DNA of 64,000 nt, from the NCBI GenBank assembly GCA_022393335.1, contig JAJEKB010020906.1, forward strand, positions 604,266 through 668,265, read 5' to 3'. Positions 35,757 through 48,433 of the stretch are shown here, piece by piece. The notes beneath the pieces were generated by a model. The model saw only the letters and a list, made by a program, of their open reading frames with translations, did not search any database and had not been told where the DNA came from. Both the position numbers and the translations under genes were made by a program. This DNA comes from Macrotrachela quadricornifera (Eukaryota; Rotifera; Eurotatoria; Philodinida; Philodinidae). Position 1 is the first letter of the stretch. Each line of letters opens with the position of its first letter.

Positions 35757-37595
35757 TGTTGAAATGATGAAGAATATTTGAATTCACTTATATCTTTTCC
35801 TTTTTTATGTTTATTGAAATACTCAGAAAATAAAGTCAATTAGTTATTCAAAATATATTGAATAAGGACTTTTTTCTAGTTCAATTTGTTTAATCTTTTG
35901 AATACATTACTAAATAAATATGAAAATATTGGATTTAAATTTGAGTGTTATACGTACTTCAAAATGTTGAAAAATAATTGATGACAAATTGATTTTGATC
36001 AAACTATTTTTAAAAAAAAATTCATCCTTGAAAACTGTAAGGGATAGGAATAGAGCAGTTAACATTCGTGAACTCCGTCCAACTGAACTAGAGAATTGCT
36101 TAAACAGTTCTTCTGAAATGAGCTCACCTTAAAACGATAGAAACTGAATAATAAATCCACTAATTAAACAGCACTTTTATACATAGATCTCGGTGGTTTT
36201 TAAGATCAAAAAAAGTATGTCCTTAGGAAAAAATTGTAGTACGTGAAAGTCTCTATCGAGTATTGTTTTGATTATGGCAGAAAAAGACAGTTTTTGAAAT
36301 AATTGAAAAATTTCTTGACGAATTATTTTCATCTTCTTCCCTCGATCGAGATATTGATGGAACATTCTTCTATACAAAACTTCATCACAATCGGATTAAC
36401 TTCTCAAAAATTATCGTGTAAATGACCGAACACACTGACTGATTCTATAATGTATTCATTTTTTAGAATGTAATTAGATATTGATTTCCTTATTTTTATG
36501 ATGATGTACACTTACTTTAATATTGATATAAAAATGAACAATTGATGTATATATATTTGAAGCAAAAAGAGACTAAACAAGGAAAGAAAGATAAAAAAAG
36601 TAGTGAAGTTGTATATGATGACTATGCAGTAAAACTAGTAAAAAAAATTTAATGGAAATTTTTGAAGTGCTTTAGGATAATTTTAACAAAATAAACATTG
36701 ATATTTCAATGTTTAATAGAAAAGAAAATGATTTGAAAGTCATGTCTTCAGGAGGAAATGAGAATTTTGAAAAATAAATTGAACAAAGTTTATATCATGC
36801 AGAAAATTGAGTAAAACTATAAAAAAAAATCCAGTGCTGTCCATGTGAAAACGTTTTTCATGCCGAGTTTGAAATACTAAGGAAAGAATTCTTTTATTCG
36901 TGTAGATTCGAGCTGCATCACCATCAAATTCACATGATGTGAATCTCTACTACGAGATATACTAATTTTTAACTTACGCGATGAACCAGAATAGAACAGA
37001 AGATGCTTGATTAGACATCTACATACCGTAATCAATGAATAACATTAGATCATATATAGAACTATTTGATAAGGCAACGCTTTATCATTTAAATGAAATA
37101 TTCGATTTCTATAAAATAAAAATAAACGTTAAAGTTTATTTTTTTCGAAAGAAAAATGTATATATACTTATGTATATACCAAACATCATCTTTATCTTGA
37201 ATTGTTCATCTCTCAGCTATGCACGTACTATAAACTCTGTTGAACATATCATTCAAACTCCTGAAATAAAATTTTCATTCGAAAAATATTTCAGATTGTT
37301 GAAATATCACTTTGTTAACAAGTGTCGATGGAAAATACTTGATAACACAGCATAGAAATTACTCAGCTACAATAAATAAAGTGCAACTAATACAAAATTT
37401 CGGCAAGTTTTTTTCAAAAATATAGTCACTTTCTGTCTCTGAATGATATTTCGACTTATCTATTGATTGAAAAATGGTCAGTTAATGCATTTAAAATATT
37501 TTATTGATACCAATAAAAAGAAAAAAGAAAATCATATGTGTAGAATAACATTTTTTAGCTGAGGATTTGTGAAACTTCGAATAATTGAAACCTAC
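35757..37595. other. Intergenic, AT-rich
   Basis: No supported gene. Short open frames at 36177-36377 and 37035-37355 lack motifs. A tRNA-like dispersed repeat is described separately at about 36885-37025. Confidence 0.35.
36885..37025 (-). repeat. Dispersed repeat with tRNA-like 3' half, copy 1
   Basis: On the minus strand it reads GGTGATGCAGCTCGAATCTA, similar to a tRNA T-arm with B-box-like GYTCGAATC. It shares this segment and a downstream GCGATGAACNAGANTAGAAC block with the copy at 43918-44095. The structure is too degenerate to call a tRNA; it could be a tRNA-derived SINE remnant. Confidence 0.35.
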
Positions 37596-38158
37596 CCATA
37601 TAAACCCATGTCGCTATATGTCTTGTATTCATATTGATTAGCTATTTGAGGATTGAATTGCTTTATGACACTAGAAATATTTGGTTGAAGGGGTCGATCA
37701 TTACTGGGAAGAATAAATAGCATCGATTGTTTCAACTGGTTGACTTCATTAGATATCAATGATGAGTCATGAATAGATAAGGTTGACAAGCTTGCATCGC
37801 TTATAAACCACTCTTAGCAAAAGCCTATGATTGCAATACGATGGAATGATGACGATGTATCACGCATTCATGAGACAACCTTACCAAGATTCGCTGAAAT
37901 TTGTGACCATAATGTCGGTTGGGTTGTTTCTCGAAACAAATCGAGCGTCACAAACCGAGTTTGATATTGAACAGAAGGTCGATTGCAACATACACGTGTT
38001 TGAGGTATATTGAAGTCTCAAATGTCATATCACAATTATTGATAAATCTCTACTCAAACTTTTATTTTTACTGACTATATAGACATGAAAGTAGTCTAAT
38101 TGAATGACTTGATCTTTCGGATAGGTGTCATTCCAAACAGGTGTTGTCTTCTGAATAT
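37596..38158 (-). pseudogene. Decayed gene fragment, two exons, family not recognised
   Basis: Minus-strand exons 38158-38072 and 38016-37596 join in phase at GTCA|GTAAAA and TTTGAG|AC and end at a donor (TATATGG|GTAGGT). The translation looks coding (QKTTPVWNDTYPKDQVIQLD, then RFVTLDLFRETTQPTLWSQI and QLKQSMLFILPSNDRPLQPN) but has in-frame TGA after GKVVS and TAA after IIGFC. More exons would lie on either side. I do not recognise the family. Confidence 0.4.
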
Positions 38159-38793
38159 CTGGAAAGACAAGAAACGCATACATACTATGTATACAATACT
38201 CGCTATAGCATAAAATCTCATCAAAGATATCAATAGATACAACAGTATTGTTTTGGCAACAAATAAAATATGTTTATATACTTCATTCTTAAATGAAGAA
38301 TACGATAAAATGTCTTGACAAAATGTTCATCGATGCTGAATTATTAAGCCATTATGTCATTAGTATTCGAAATACTTATTCAGCTGTATTCTTTTCTAGA
38401 AATAATTCTTCCGTTTTCATCTTCTTTTGATATTTCAATTTTCACAAGCAGTCGATGACAAAAGAAAAAAAAATACAGATGTGAATTTATTTCGAACTAT
38501 TCTCTTTTATCTTTCAAGACGGAGTTTTTTTTTCCTATAAAAAATTGATCTTTGTTATTTACTTGAGTAAGAATCAAAAACAAGAAATTTTTAACTTTTA
38601 TTTTATCTATCTCAATCTTTCAATATCATTAGAAGAATAAATGAAATAACAAATAGTTATGTGTCTTTTTATAAAGTTCGAAATAAAATCTTAAAATACA
38701 TTTCATTATTTATCGATAATAACTAGTTCAAATAATTTTATTTAATATATAATGAAAAACAAAACACACATTTCTCTAGAATTTTTTTTTTTA

Positions 38794-39789
38794 TTACGTC
38801 GGTTTGACATAATTTCCAACAAGAGCAATATTATCCCAATGATCGTATTTCAAGTTAAAATTAATTGATTGAAAATAAGGATCATCAATAAATGGATCTC
38901 TTCCGCCATGAATTCTATAGTGACCATAAGTTGGTGGATGTTTCATATATACTACAAGTTTTTTAAGAAAAACATGGTCATGTTCAATAAATTGACGCCA
39001 TATTCTTGGATTAAAAACATTTCGATCATTACCATGATTAGTAACATTAAATGTACATTCTTTTAAATTAATCATTTTCTTACAAAATTTTATAATATAT
39101 CGAAATGGAATATAATCATTCCATGAGAGAATTAAATATTTAATACTTGGAAATAATAAATTTTTCGATAAATTTATATTATCTTCTTGAATAAATTTAA
39201 TATTTGTTTCAAGACGATTAAGACATGGTAAACGTTGAAAAAGTTTTTTAAAACAATCAATTGAACAATTTAGATCAAGTTTAATATTTTTAACGGTATT
39301 TGATGATTTTGGAAGAATTAAAAAATTATTTTTTAATATAAAATAAGAACTTGGATAAATAAGTGTATATGATTTGAGTTTTGGTAATTGTGTAAGAAGT
39401 GGAAGTAATCGAAGAGCACTAACTGGTTTGTTTTTTAATGAAATCTTTAAATATAAAATTTCAAGTGATTGAAAAAGTGATTGATTCACAAGTACTTGTG
39501 GATTTTCTATATCATGTAATATTAATGATCGAAGATTAGTAAAATTAATAATAGATGATGATGATATTTCAGGAAGACATGATAAATCTAATGATATTAT
39601 TTGAGTAGGATCAACTTGAGTAAATATTGTTTTTCGTAAATGAAGTCGTATATGTGAGTTTATTAATAATGATGTTAAATATGGAATTAATTCAGAAAAT
39701 ATTTCATAAATTTCATTGACAGTAAAATATTCAAAAATAAGCAATAATACATCTGCACCCATATCATGTATAGTTGTTATTGTTGCCAT
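38794..39789 (-). CDS. F-box-like protein with leucine-rich C-terminal region
   Basis: A single uninterrupted frame of 331 residues with ATG at 39789 and stop at 38794. Residues about 10-50 (DVLLLIFEYFTVNEIYEIFS) fit a degenerate F-box, which would bind Skp1 in an SCF ubiquitin-ligase complex. The rest has irregular leucine-rich strands (LRSLILHDIENPQ, SLEILYLKISL, LPCLNRLETNIKF, SIKYLILSWN) that could form the substrate-binding solenoid. Intronless. Such F-box/LRR genes are often multi-copy in bdelloids. The F-box is weak, so the assignment rests on overall pattern. Confidence 0.6.
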   Translation of the reverse strand: MATITTIHDMGADVLLLIFEYFTVNEIYEIFSELIPYLTSLLINSHIRLHLRKTIFTQVDPTQIISLDLSCLPEISSSSIINFTNLRSLILHDIENPQVLVNQSLFQSLEILYLKISLKNKPVSALRLLPLLTQLPKLKSYTLIYPSSYFILKNNFLILPKSSNTVKNIKLDLNCSIDCFKKLFQRLPCLNRLETNIKFIQEDNINLSKNLLFPSIKYLILSWNDYIPFRYIIKFCKKMINLKECTFNVTNHGNDRNVFNPRIWRQFIEHDHVFLKKLVVYMKHPPTYGHYRIHGGRDPFIDDPYFQSINFNLKYDHWDNIALVGNYVKPT

Positions 39790-40600
39790 TTAATTAAATA
39801 TCTATGCAGTTATCTAGATTTTTAATGTGTTTAAATAATGAATGATAAAATAATGAAAGAAAAAAGAGTGTAGTAAAAATACCCAGAAAAAAACAGTGAC
39901 CGCACATGTCATAGCTATTGACCATGATACATCCTTTTCTCACTCTCACGTTGTTCTTTTCCTTCACATTCCTCTCATTTATCTTTTTCTTTCTCTCATA
40001 TTTTTTCTCGTCCGCCATTGATTTTGAATAAGAGATAATATGTTGATACACGATGGATATATGTGAAGACGTAGCAAGCAGAGAATATATATATATATTT
40101 TTCCGTTCTTCTGATGATGTGCTTATATTTTCTATGTTTAGTTATGGAATAAAGTTCTCCTTTCTTTACAATACATAACAACGAAACGGCAAAGAAAAAA
40201 AGAAAAATAAATATAAGATGTGACTGGAATGAAAAGTACTTCTAATTAATGAATATAAATCGTGAGAGGAAAAGTGGTATGAAACGTTCGGACAACACCG
40301 GAACGTAATGGTTTACTTAATAAGAATAAGAAAAAGTAACAATAAATATATTGAATCCACGCAACAAAATATACACACTAGATTCTGTTTGTATATATAT
40401 ATTACTTCTTTATATGGGATTCAGGTTCAGATTTTATTCCGTTTTCGAATCTCAATAAGCTTTATTCACGTTTCTCTTGTTGGTCACGTACTATCTTTTT
40501 CAATCGCCTTCTTAACATATGACAGGAAAGCGATTGAAAAAGAGGAAAGGATAGGTGAAAGAAAAAAGACCAACATTAGTAACATATGAAATAGTACATG
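39790..40600. other. Intergenic
   Basis: No supported gene. Open frames at 39794-40051 and 40308-40589 are low-complexity AT-rich translations without motifs. Confidence 0.35.
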
Positions 40601-41241
40601 TCAAGAAGTAAGAGAACAATAAAGGAAGTTTGTCACATAAGTTTTTTTACTTGTCGAAAATAATGGATAAGATGCATTTTGCATTTCATTTTAGTATCAC
40701 TTAATTACTTGTATTAAAAAAACAGAAAATATCATAAGATGCAGCGTGAAAAGCTCTACAAGCTGTAAAGTAAAGCCCATTTTAATAATGAACTTTTTGT
40801 TTTTAAAATAAGCAAAATTCCACGTGACACTGCCGAGAATCGATAGCACAGAATTTTTGGTTCTGTCTTTTTGGAAACAAAAAATGTACAATCAAAACGA
40901 GCTTTACTTTGTATCTTGTGATATATTTTGTTTCTTTTAAATAGAATATGTAAGAAATAAGACATTTGAGTAGAGGAAAAACTGGTTTTTCACAGCGTCG
41001 AAAATCAGTTACACAGAATTTTATTTTATTTTGAAAACAAAATATATACAATTAAAATGATCTTTCCTCTAGAGCTTGTAGAGCTTTTTATGCTGTATCT
41101 TAAGGCATATTTTGTTTTTCTAATACAGGCTACTGAGCGATGAAAAATTGGAATACCATCTTGTAATCTGCTTCAGCCGTTATTTTTGATAAGCAAAAAA
41201 CATATGTGACAAACTTTCTTTATTGTTCTCTTACTTCTTGA
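40601..41241. mobile_element. Hairpin MITE sharing its core with two other MITEs
   Basis: The ends TCAAGAAGTAAGAGAACAA (40601) and its exact complement (41223-41241) bracket two inverted halves. The internal motif GATGCAGCGTGAAAAGCTCT (about 40739) and its inverted partner (about 41082-41101) match the MITEs at 18729 and 59770. The target duplication is not clear. No coding capacity; minus-strand open frames with repeated MYIFCFQ starts are products of the repeat. Confidence 0.6.
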
Positions 41242-42113
41242 GTTAGAAACTTTATTTTTTGTGCAATAAGTACTTCTTGACATGCTCTTTAAGATAACTA
41301 CTAATTTGTTGAAATTACTTTAAGTAATTGTAAATATATATCGATTACAAAAGTTCTGTAAACTTTTTTTCCATACCCTACCTGTTTTAACCCGTTGAAC
41401 ATTACATCACATAGTCCCTTTTTTGAATTAAGCATTATTTTTATTATATATATATATATATGTAGATACTTATATAACTAGACATTCATTTTTGGCGCGT
41501 TTTTTGCCTGATTAAACTTCTCTTTCTCTTTCTTTGTTAAAAGAAGTAAGAAGAGTCTGAATCGGAAAATTTTCGGACGCAAAATGGACAGGTTTTGACT
41601 ATTGTTCGGTGAATATCTCGCTCAAACGGCATGGATATAGGGCTGAAAATCTTATAGTACTTTCTCCACCACAGCTCAGATAAATTCCGAAAACTTCAGA
41701 AAATTTGGCTAAATTAGAAAAACCTTTACCACTACATACATCTCTTCAATTATGAATGAATGCAGAAGAATGTGTTTTAACTGAATATGTTCTACATCAA
41801 TCATATCGCGTGCATCGACTAATAGCAATGATGATGGACATTCTCATAATGGATTGGCACAATTCAGTTGCGAAACATATTAATTGATTGATTGATTTAT
41901 TAAATGGAATAAATAACTCTTTTTTTCCTTCTATTTATCAATTCTTGGATTATGTTTTTTTTATATGTGTATGTGACAACAATGCTATAATATCTTGAAT
42001 CAGAATAAATACAAACGAACGAAAGAAATTTTCATATTGATTTCTTTTTGATTCCTTTGGTCTCAAAATGAAAAATCAATAAAAGTAATTATTTATGAAT
42101 GTAAATAATATTT
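41242..42113. other. Intergenic, 3' of the B-box gene
   Basis: Contains a short (TA)n run near 41445-41462 and otherwise no recognised feature. Confidence 0.35.
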
Positions 42114-43082
42114 TTATTTTTCTGTTTTTCTAAAAAGTACAATAGTCCATTCTAATTTTGTTTCTCTAACCCTCAAATAATAGAGACCAACATCAGTATT
42201 ACTAGATTGATATTTGCGTGTATTAACAATTTCTACAGTCCAACGTTGACCGTACATTTCATTAAGCCAATTTTTCATATCGTTAGCTATTTCTTGGACT
42301 TCTGACGATCTATGTGTATCAATTAAAGTACTTAGTGTATTCAGTATATTTATTCTCATTGGATCTGTAATACCGGCTGATTGATGTTCGATGTCCCATC
42401 TTGTTAATTTGATCGACTTTGAAGAAGATCCATCTACAAGTAATATACCTTTTTTTCCTATGGACGATTATAGCCATTTATTTTGCTTACCTGAAGAGAA
42501 TAGACTACGTTTTTGATGAGTCTGATTGTTTACCGTTGAGCTCATTGTTTGAGGTAAAAAATTTTGTGATACTGTCGTTTGTGGAATAGTAATGAGATTA
42601 TCATCGATCACTAATGGATGAATGTTGTAATGCATTTTTTGAAGATCATTAACATCTTGTTCGAGAAATTGAATGGATTGTGTCATTGAATCGATTTGTT
42701 CTTTTGTTGCGTCTTGTTCTCGAATCAATTCAGTCAAATTATTTCGCATTTGATTTAGTTCTTTTCTTTGATTTTCTCGTTTTTTTTGAATTAATTCTTC
42801 AAAATCTTGATGTTTTTTCTCATAGAATTGATCAACTGTTCTATGAGCTTCCTCACGCCATTGATTAAGATCTGTTAAACAAGGCAATTCTAGCAAAATA
42901 CTATTGTTAAGTTGATCGGAAAGAACATTGATTTGATCGGTTAATATTGGGAGTTGATCATTAATTAAATTATCATGTTGTGTTAAATGTTCACGACATA
43001 AATACTGTTGACAACACATACATAAAGCTCGACATGGACGTTTACATTCTTTGACCGAACACGATCGGATTGAAGATGCCAT
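42114..43082 (-). CDS. B-box-like zinc finger, coiled coil and dynein-light-chain-like domain protein
   Basis: Exons 43082-42491 and 42448-42114 are separated by a 42-nt intron and give 308 residues. The N-terminus has a Cys/His cluster like a B-box (C8, C13, C17, C21, C24, C29, H32, H36). About 60-160 is a long coiled coil rich in Glu, Gln and Lys (HRTVDQFYEKKHQDFEELIQ), as in TRIM-type proteins. The second exon encodes a C-terminal domain (about 215-308: NDMKNWLNEMYGQRWTVEIV ... YYLRVRETKLEWTIVLFRKT) whose helix, Trp and terminal beta-strands resemble the LC8-type dynein light chain fold. No RING domain is present. The combination is unusual. A split paralogue of the last domain flanks the 8.3-kb transposon immediately upstream. 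Confidence 0.6.
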
Positions 43083-43432
43083 TTCTATTTTTTATATTTT
43101 AAATACTATCTAAAATATAAAATCAAATTATTTTAATATCTAATAGATATTTTACACAGCAGTTGAAATTCTCAAATTAAACATTTAAAAAGATCAAGAT
43201 ATATCCTGTCCACTGTGTTATCATTCAAAAAAGTAGTATATTAATTATTTGTTTTATTTGAAAATCACATATATATATTTTTCACATTTATTATGTAAAA
43301 TTTATTTTTCTTAATAATAGTTCTTTAATTGTCTTCAATCGTGTAATTTTATAATCTTGTGTTGTTTTGTTTTGAATTAAATATATGAAAATGTTTGTCT
43401 CCAAACTTCTGTACTGGATATATTGTGCTTTG

Positions 43433-43548
43433 TTACTTAGATTGTCTGAAAACACTAATTTGCCAGTTTAAATTGTTTTCTGTGACTTCCAGAAATTGAC
43501 TATCATAATAAGTACCATTCCAGCTGTATTCTCCTTTAGCACCAATTA
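43433..43548 (-). pseudogene. 3' part of a dynein-light-chain-like gene, cut off by the CACTA-like element
   Basis: On the minus strand, from the element boundary, it reads VIGAKGEYSWNGTYYDSQFL then NNLNWQISVFRQSK and a stop (43433-43435). This matches the end of the neighbouring B-box/light-chain protein (EIVNTRKYQSSNTDVGLYYL ... EWTIVLFRKTEK). Its 5' part is at 51887-52063, on the far side of the transposon. Confidence 0.6.
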
Positions 43549-43567
43549 CCCATGTGAAAACTTTTTC

Positions 43568-43900
43568 GGGATAAACGCGTTTGTAAACGCATTCGAAACG
43601 CGTTTAAAATGCATGCAATAAACGCACTAAACGCGTCAAAACTGAAACATTTGACGCGTCTAAACGCGTTCAACAGACGCGTGTAGACGCGTTTACTGAA
43701 CGCGTTTAGATGCGTTTGTGAAATACAAACGCGTTTGATCGCGATTTTCAGATCATCCACGTCTAAACGCATCTGCTGGACGAATGAACCATTTGACGCA
43801 ACAAACGCGTCTATACACTGAACCGCGTTTGGACGCAGGCCGTAATGTAAACGTGATGAAACGCGTTTCCAAAACTAAACGCGTCTGAACGCATTTAAGT
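43568..43900. repeat. Left subterminal array rich in ACGCGT
   Basis: Dense, irregularly spaced copies of AAACGCGTTT, ACGCGTCTA and variants (AAACGCATT) on both strands; not a simple tandem unit. It is more GC-rich than surrounding DNA and matches the right array in content. Likely binding sites for the element's own proteins, by analogy with En/Spm subterminal repeats. Confidence 0.7.
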
Positions 43901-43917
43901 CAAGTACTAAAAAAAAA

Positions 43918-44095
43918 ACTTATTTGTACTCGTAGATTTGAACTACGTCACCATTACATCATGCGATGGTCAGCTCTATCCTAGAGGTACAGTACAGAAC
44001 AAGTCATATAACTTACATGATAAATTTGATATGCGCGATGAACGAGACTAGAACAGAAGAACATGTGAATAGAAAACAAGTTACTTACGTTTGAG
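43918..44095 (-). repeat. Dispersed repeat with tRNA-like 3' half, copy 2
   Basis: On the minus strand GGTGACGTAGTTCAAATCTA lies in a tRNA-like context. Flanking TGTAC and GTACA could pair as an acceptor stem, and CTCTAGGATAGAG could form a small D-arm. The anticodon arm is not convincing. It matches the copy at 36885-37025 and lies just inside the left array of the CACTA-like element. Confidence 0.3.
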
Positions 44096-46090
44096 CTATA
44101 TATGCTCGTCAGACTATCGTTCTTATATAGACGACTTTTCGAGATTTGTTTCTAATGGTAGAATAAGAATTGAATATTATAGAAAATAATTTTCGATTTT
44201 AAAAATTAAGTTTCAATTGCTGAAAATTAATTTGGATTTATTCACATATAAAAAATTAATTTTGTCAAAAGTCAGCTATGCTTTTATACATACGTATTTC
44301 CTTATTTATCACGCAAATTTGCATAAGGAACTAGAACACGATGATTTACGAATGATATCAATTTTCCTTATTTTTTTCTTTTAACTATAGATATATAAAG
44401 ACTACAGATAAAATATTTTTGTGATAATTAAACAAAAAGTATATGTACTGTCAACAAAAATTCCCCCTCCCTTTCTATCGTATCTTAATCCTTTAGTTAC
44501 GGATTTTTTTAGATGAATTTTATTTTCGGTCCAAAACAGTCTGGACTAAATTTTATTAGTATATAGAAGCGTCTAGTACTGCTTTAAAGAATAATAATCT
44601 TCAAAACTACCTATCATAAAGTCCAACTGTTATACGAACATCACATTGATAACGTGTATCAGCACACTTTTTCTCGTTTATGCTTGTATGACTACAAACT
44701 ATACAAGATCTTCATGCAGTGAGACATATAGAGAGCTATAGATCTTCGATAGTCTAGACGACCAATTAGTTTTTTGAACTGAGTATATGTTTCAACAGAT
44801 TGTCAAATCAATTGTTTTGAAAAGTCCTCAAATTGCATAGTTTTTTCATGTTTTAATTTAAAAATGTAGGATAAGGTTGAAGATAAGAAACTCTTATTTC
44901 AAAAAACAAAAAACGCAGGACGTGAATATACATATAGCGTAGTAGGACGATGCTACATTAATGTGAAGATATGCGAGAAAAAGGGGTGTCTCCTGCATCA
45001 CGTCTGAATGTGGATAATAGTGACGATAATATGTGCAACAGTTCAACACGCATATATTCATGTCCCGTAACCAAAAATTTAAATTAAATTCATCTAATGA
45101 ATATTTTAGTGCAATGAAAGTTTTTTTACAAAGAATGCTTCATAAAACTCAGAATATTCGATAAAATTCTTAACCGATAAATTTGTTATGATGGAAGTAT
45201 TTTTTAATATTTTTTCCTTCGTGATACTAGCACAAATATCTATAGAAGCAAATTCTGTATTTTTATTTTAGAAAATCAAATCAAGTCAAATAAGTATATT
45301 CTCAGAATTATAGTGTATAAAACACGGTTTATTTTAAAAAACAGTTTTGTTTTATGATGAATATTTAATTGAATTCATGTAAATTAGACGATAAGATCTT
45401 TTATTGATATTCTTTGTTATCTTCGAACGGTTTGATTTTGGGTTATACCAAAACAAATATATAATATTATGCAGGAAATATTTGTATATACAATTATTAG
45501 ATTATTTTTCTTTCTAGCAATAGTTAAAATAAAATTATTTTCTTAAAGCTAAAAAGAAAGAATTCTTGATCTTTTCATTGATTCGTCCATTACGATCGTA
45601 TAAAAAACAGACAAATCATTTATTATCGTTAGCAAACATAAGTAAATAATAATTTTATGTAATTATTTCATGAAAGAAATCTACACAAATTTATTTTAGA
45701 ATAAAAAAGTTTTTTTTTCATATTTATTACTGAATAAACCAGCACATAACTAAGAGAATAGTCTTTGTTAACCAACATACAAATATAATAATGGAATAAA
45801 TCCAGAAACTTCTATTGTATTTCAAAAGATTTTTTTTGAGGATTTTACTTAAAAAAGATATTTTTTTCTATTCATTTATTAAATAAAATTGTTAACGATT
45901 TTTATCTTTGCAATTATATGCGTTCTTTCTTAAACCAATCACAGCATATTAAAAGACAACGGTTGAACAAGAAGATTCAACAAGCAATAAATAATTGTTT
46001 TTTATATTTATATGATTGATTTTTTTTTTATTTAACTGACTACATGTATTAAATATTTAGATTTTTAGTTAATTTACAGTTTTTTAGATC
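44096..46090. other. Non-coding 5' region of the CACTA-like element
   Basis: About 2 kb of AT-rich sequence between the left array and the first element gene, with no open frame of note. Presumably carries the promoter and leader of the accessory gene. Confidence 0.4.
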
Positions 46091-48428
46091 ATGCAACGAC
46101 ACAATTCGAAGAACAGTATTACATCCATCGGATCATTATCTCGTGCTGGTGAAAAGAAATCATCAACAACACATATGATTATTCAGCGTGAAAATAATAA
46201 TCAAATGATTTTATTACCAACAACTCATCTCGTTAATAGTTCAGTGGCACGTATCAAATTCAATGATACAGCAACTTTTAAAATGGATCTTAACAATCGA
46301 AAACAAGAACGAGGACGAATTGTACAATTAGGTAAAGATATATCATATTGATTGATCCTTATATATTCTTTATCTATTGTTAGGAAACAAAGAAGAATGT
46401 ACTGAACAACTCCAAATCTTCGAAATGACAGCTGATATTGATGCATATGAAAAAACAAGTGCTGATAATACTGTTATTGATACTAATGAAGAAGAACATT
46501 ATCATGAGAAACCGTACAAAGTTCAGGAATCGTTAAGTGAGTACAATAAGCTATTGTAATTCTGAATAAATCATAATTCGCTGCTTATCTATTAAGCTGA
46601 ATATTAATTGAGCAATATCAATCAGATAATATAGAAATACTTATTTCTCTAGAACTCGATATATTTTTCATTGATTTTTAAAATAACTTCGAGATATTTG
46701 TCATTTAATTAAAATTATCTCATTAATAAACAAATGAAAATCTTTCGTTTTTATCTTTAGCAAAATCAACAACAAAATCCTTTTATGATCATAATCGTGC
46801 AAATAATGGTTTAAATCGAAATATTTCTCTTTCTTCGAACAAAAGCCAAACAACTGTTGTTAGTAAACGAAAAGAAAATTTAACATCAAAATATTTACAA
46901 ATTGATGAAAAGCGTAAAAAAAAATTATTTGTTTATCTAATTAAATCTAATATATTATTTCTAATTTTAGAAGAAGATGAAGCAAACAGTGATATTGAAG
47001 ATGATTTAGATAATATCATATCAAAAGAATGTTTTGATGACAATATGTTATCGAAGCAAACTGTTCAAATACATACGACAAATTCTAAAGGAAGATATCA
47101 AGACCATTCATCTTCAAAAAGTAGATATATCGTTTAAAACTATTATATAATGAAAAATTGTTTTCCATTATAGAACTACCAAATAAAGAAAAAGATCATG
47201 ATCGATTCCTTGCTCAATGTCAAACTAATATTCGAGGTACTCAATCTAAAGATATGAATAAATATCGTAATAATGATGTACCAACATGTCAAAACATGAG
47301 TTACAGTCAGTATTATTATTTCGATATTATTAATAATTTCTCTTACAAATAATTTGTTGTGATAGATGAAAGCGAACTATCACAATTGAATATCAATGAT
47401 ACTGATCTTATGTATCGTTATGAAAAGTTATGCAAACAATACGAAGAAGAACGAAGAAAAAATATATTATTGGAAAAAGAAAATCAACGTTTATTTAAAG
47501 AGAATCAAATGTTGAGAAAAACAACGATTCGTAAGTGAATTGGATATTTCCTTTCATAAAATGTGTGGATAATCCTATAAGAGAAAAATAAGATAAATGA
47601 TTATAGCGAGTTATTTTAATGATATTAATAGTTGATATTGGTTAAAATTGTTCATCATCAAAATATTTTGAACAGAGAATTTCCATCATAATTATTAGAA
47701 TTGGGAAAAAAAAGGATCACATGTATTGGACCAAACGATTTTAAGGATTAAAAAAACTAATAGTACGCTTTTTTATTATTACCTTATATTCTACTTTTAT
47801 AAACTTAATATAAATAACAAAATTTTTTTAGCTATTCCTGATCCCGTTTGTCGACAGTGGTTAATTGACACAGGAAAGTGTCTTGATACAAAAGATCCTA
47901 ATATTAATATACATGCAATTGCAGACGCTTTGCATATTAGTGATGCACAAGATCTTATTAAGTGTTTGAAAGGTACAACAACAAATACAGTTCGTCAAGT
48001 AGTTAAATTATTATATCCACCATCTGTACGAGAAACTGAAACAGGTAACATTGTGACAGATAAACAGCGACAACTAATTCGAGGTGAGTAATTTTTTTCT
48101 TATAAAACGACAATATAACTTTATTTAATTTTGGACAGCTTTTGCCGAATCACAACGAGGACCAGTTCTTGAATATGCATTTAATGAAGCCATTGATGGC
48201 GTTTTCAGATCAACGAAACATGAAGTTAAAAAAGCTCAACATCGTCAAAATCAATCGACATCGAACAAGAAACTAAATGAATCAAATCGTTCTATGGATA
48301 AAGGACAAAAAACATTGACAGAAATGATGAAACCGAAAAAACGATTACCTTTATATTCGAATGGTATTGCTCTTGGCAACGAAATTAGGCGCAATGATGA
48401 AGTTCATGAAGAAAATGAACAGTTTTAA
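46091..48428 (+). CDS. Transposon accessory protein: coiled coil plus BEN-like domain
   Basis: Eight exons (46091-46331, 46384-46536, 46761-46913, 46971-47120, 47174-47305, 47366-47530, 47832-48083, 48139-48428) sum to 1536 nt, giving 511 residues with every junction in frame. Residues 1-275 are low-complexity, basic and acidic by turns. Exon 6 encodes a coiled coil (LCKQYEEERRKNILLEKENQ, about 290-325). Exons 7-8 (about 332-430) resemble a BEN domain, a DNA-binding fold: VRQVVKLLYPPSVRETETGN then LIRGAFAESQRG. The tail is basic (KKAQHRQNQS, MMKPKKRLP). By position and analogy to TNPA of En/Spm it may bind the ACGCGT arrays; this is inference. The stop is only 5 bp before an inserted MITE, so the original C-terminus could have been longer. 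Confidence 0.55.
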
Positions 48429-48433
48429 TTTTA

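Noticed and set aside
37035..37355. 106-codon plus-strand open frame as a gene
   Set aside because: Low-complexity AT-rich translation, no motif, no neighbouring exon in phase.
40756..41051. Minus-strand frames with repeated MYIFCFQ starts
   Set aside because: They come from the inverted arms of a MITE.
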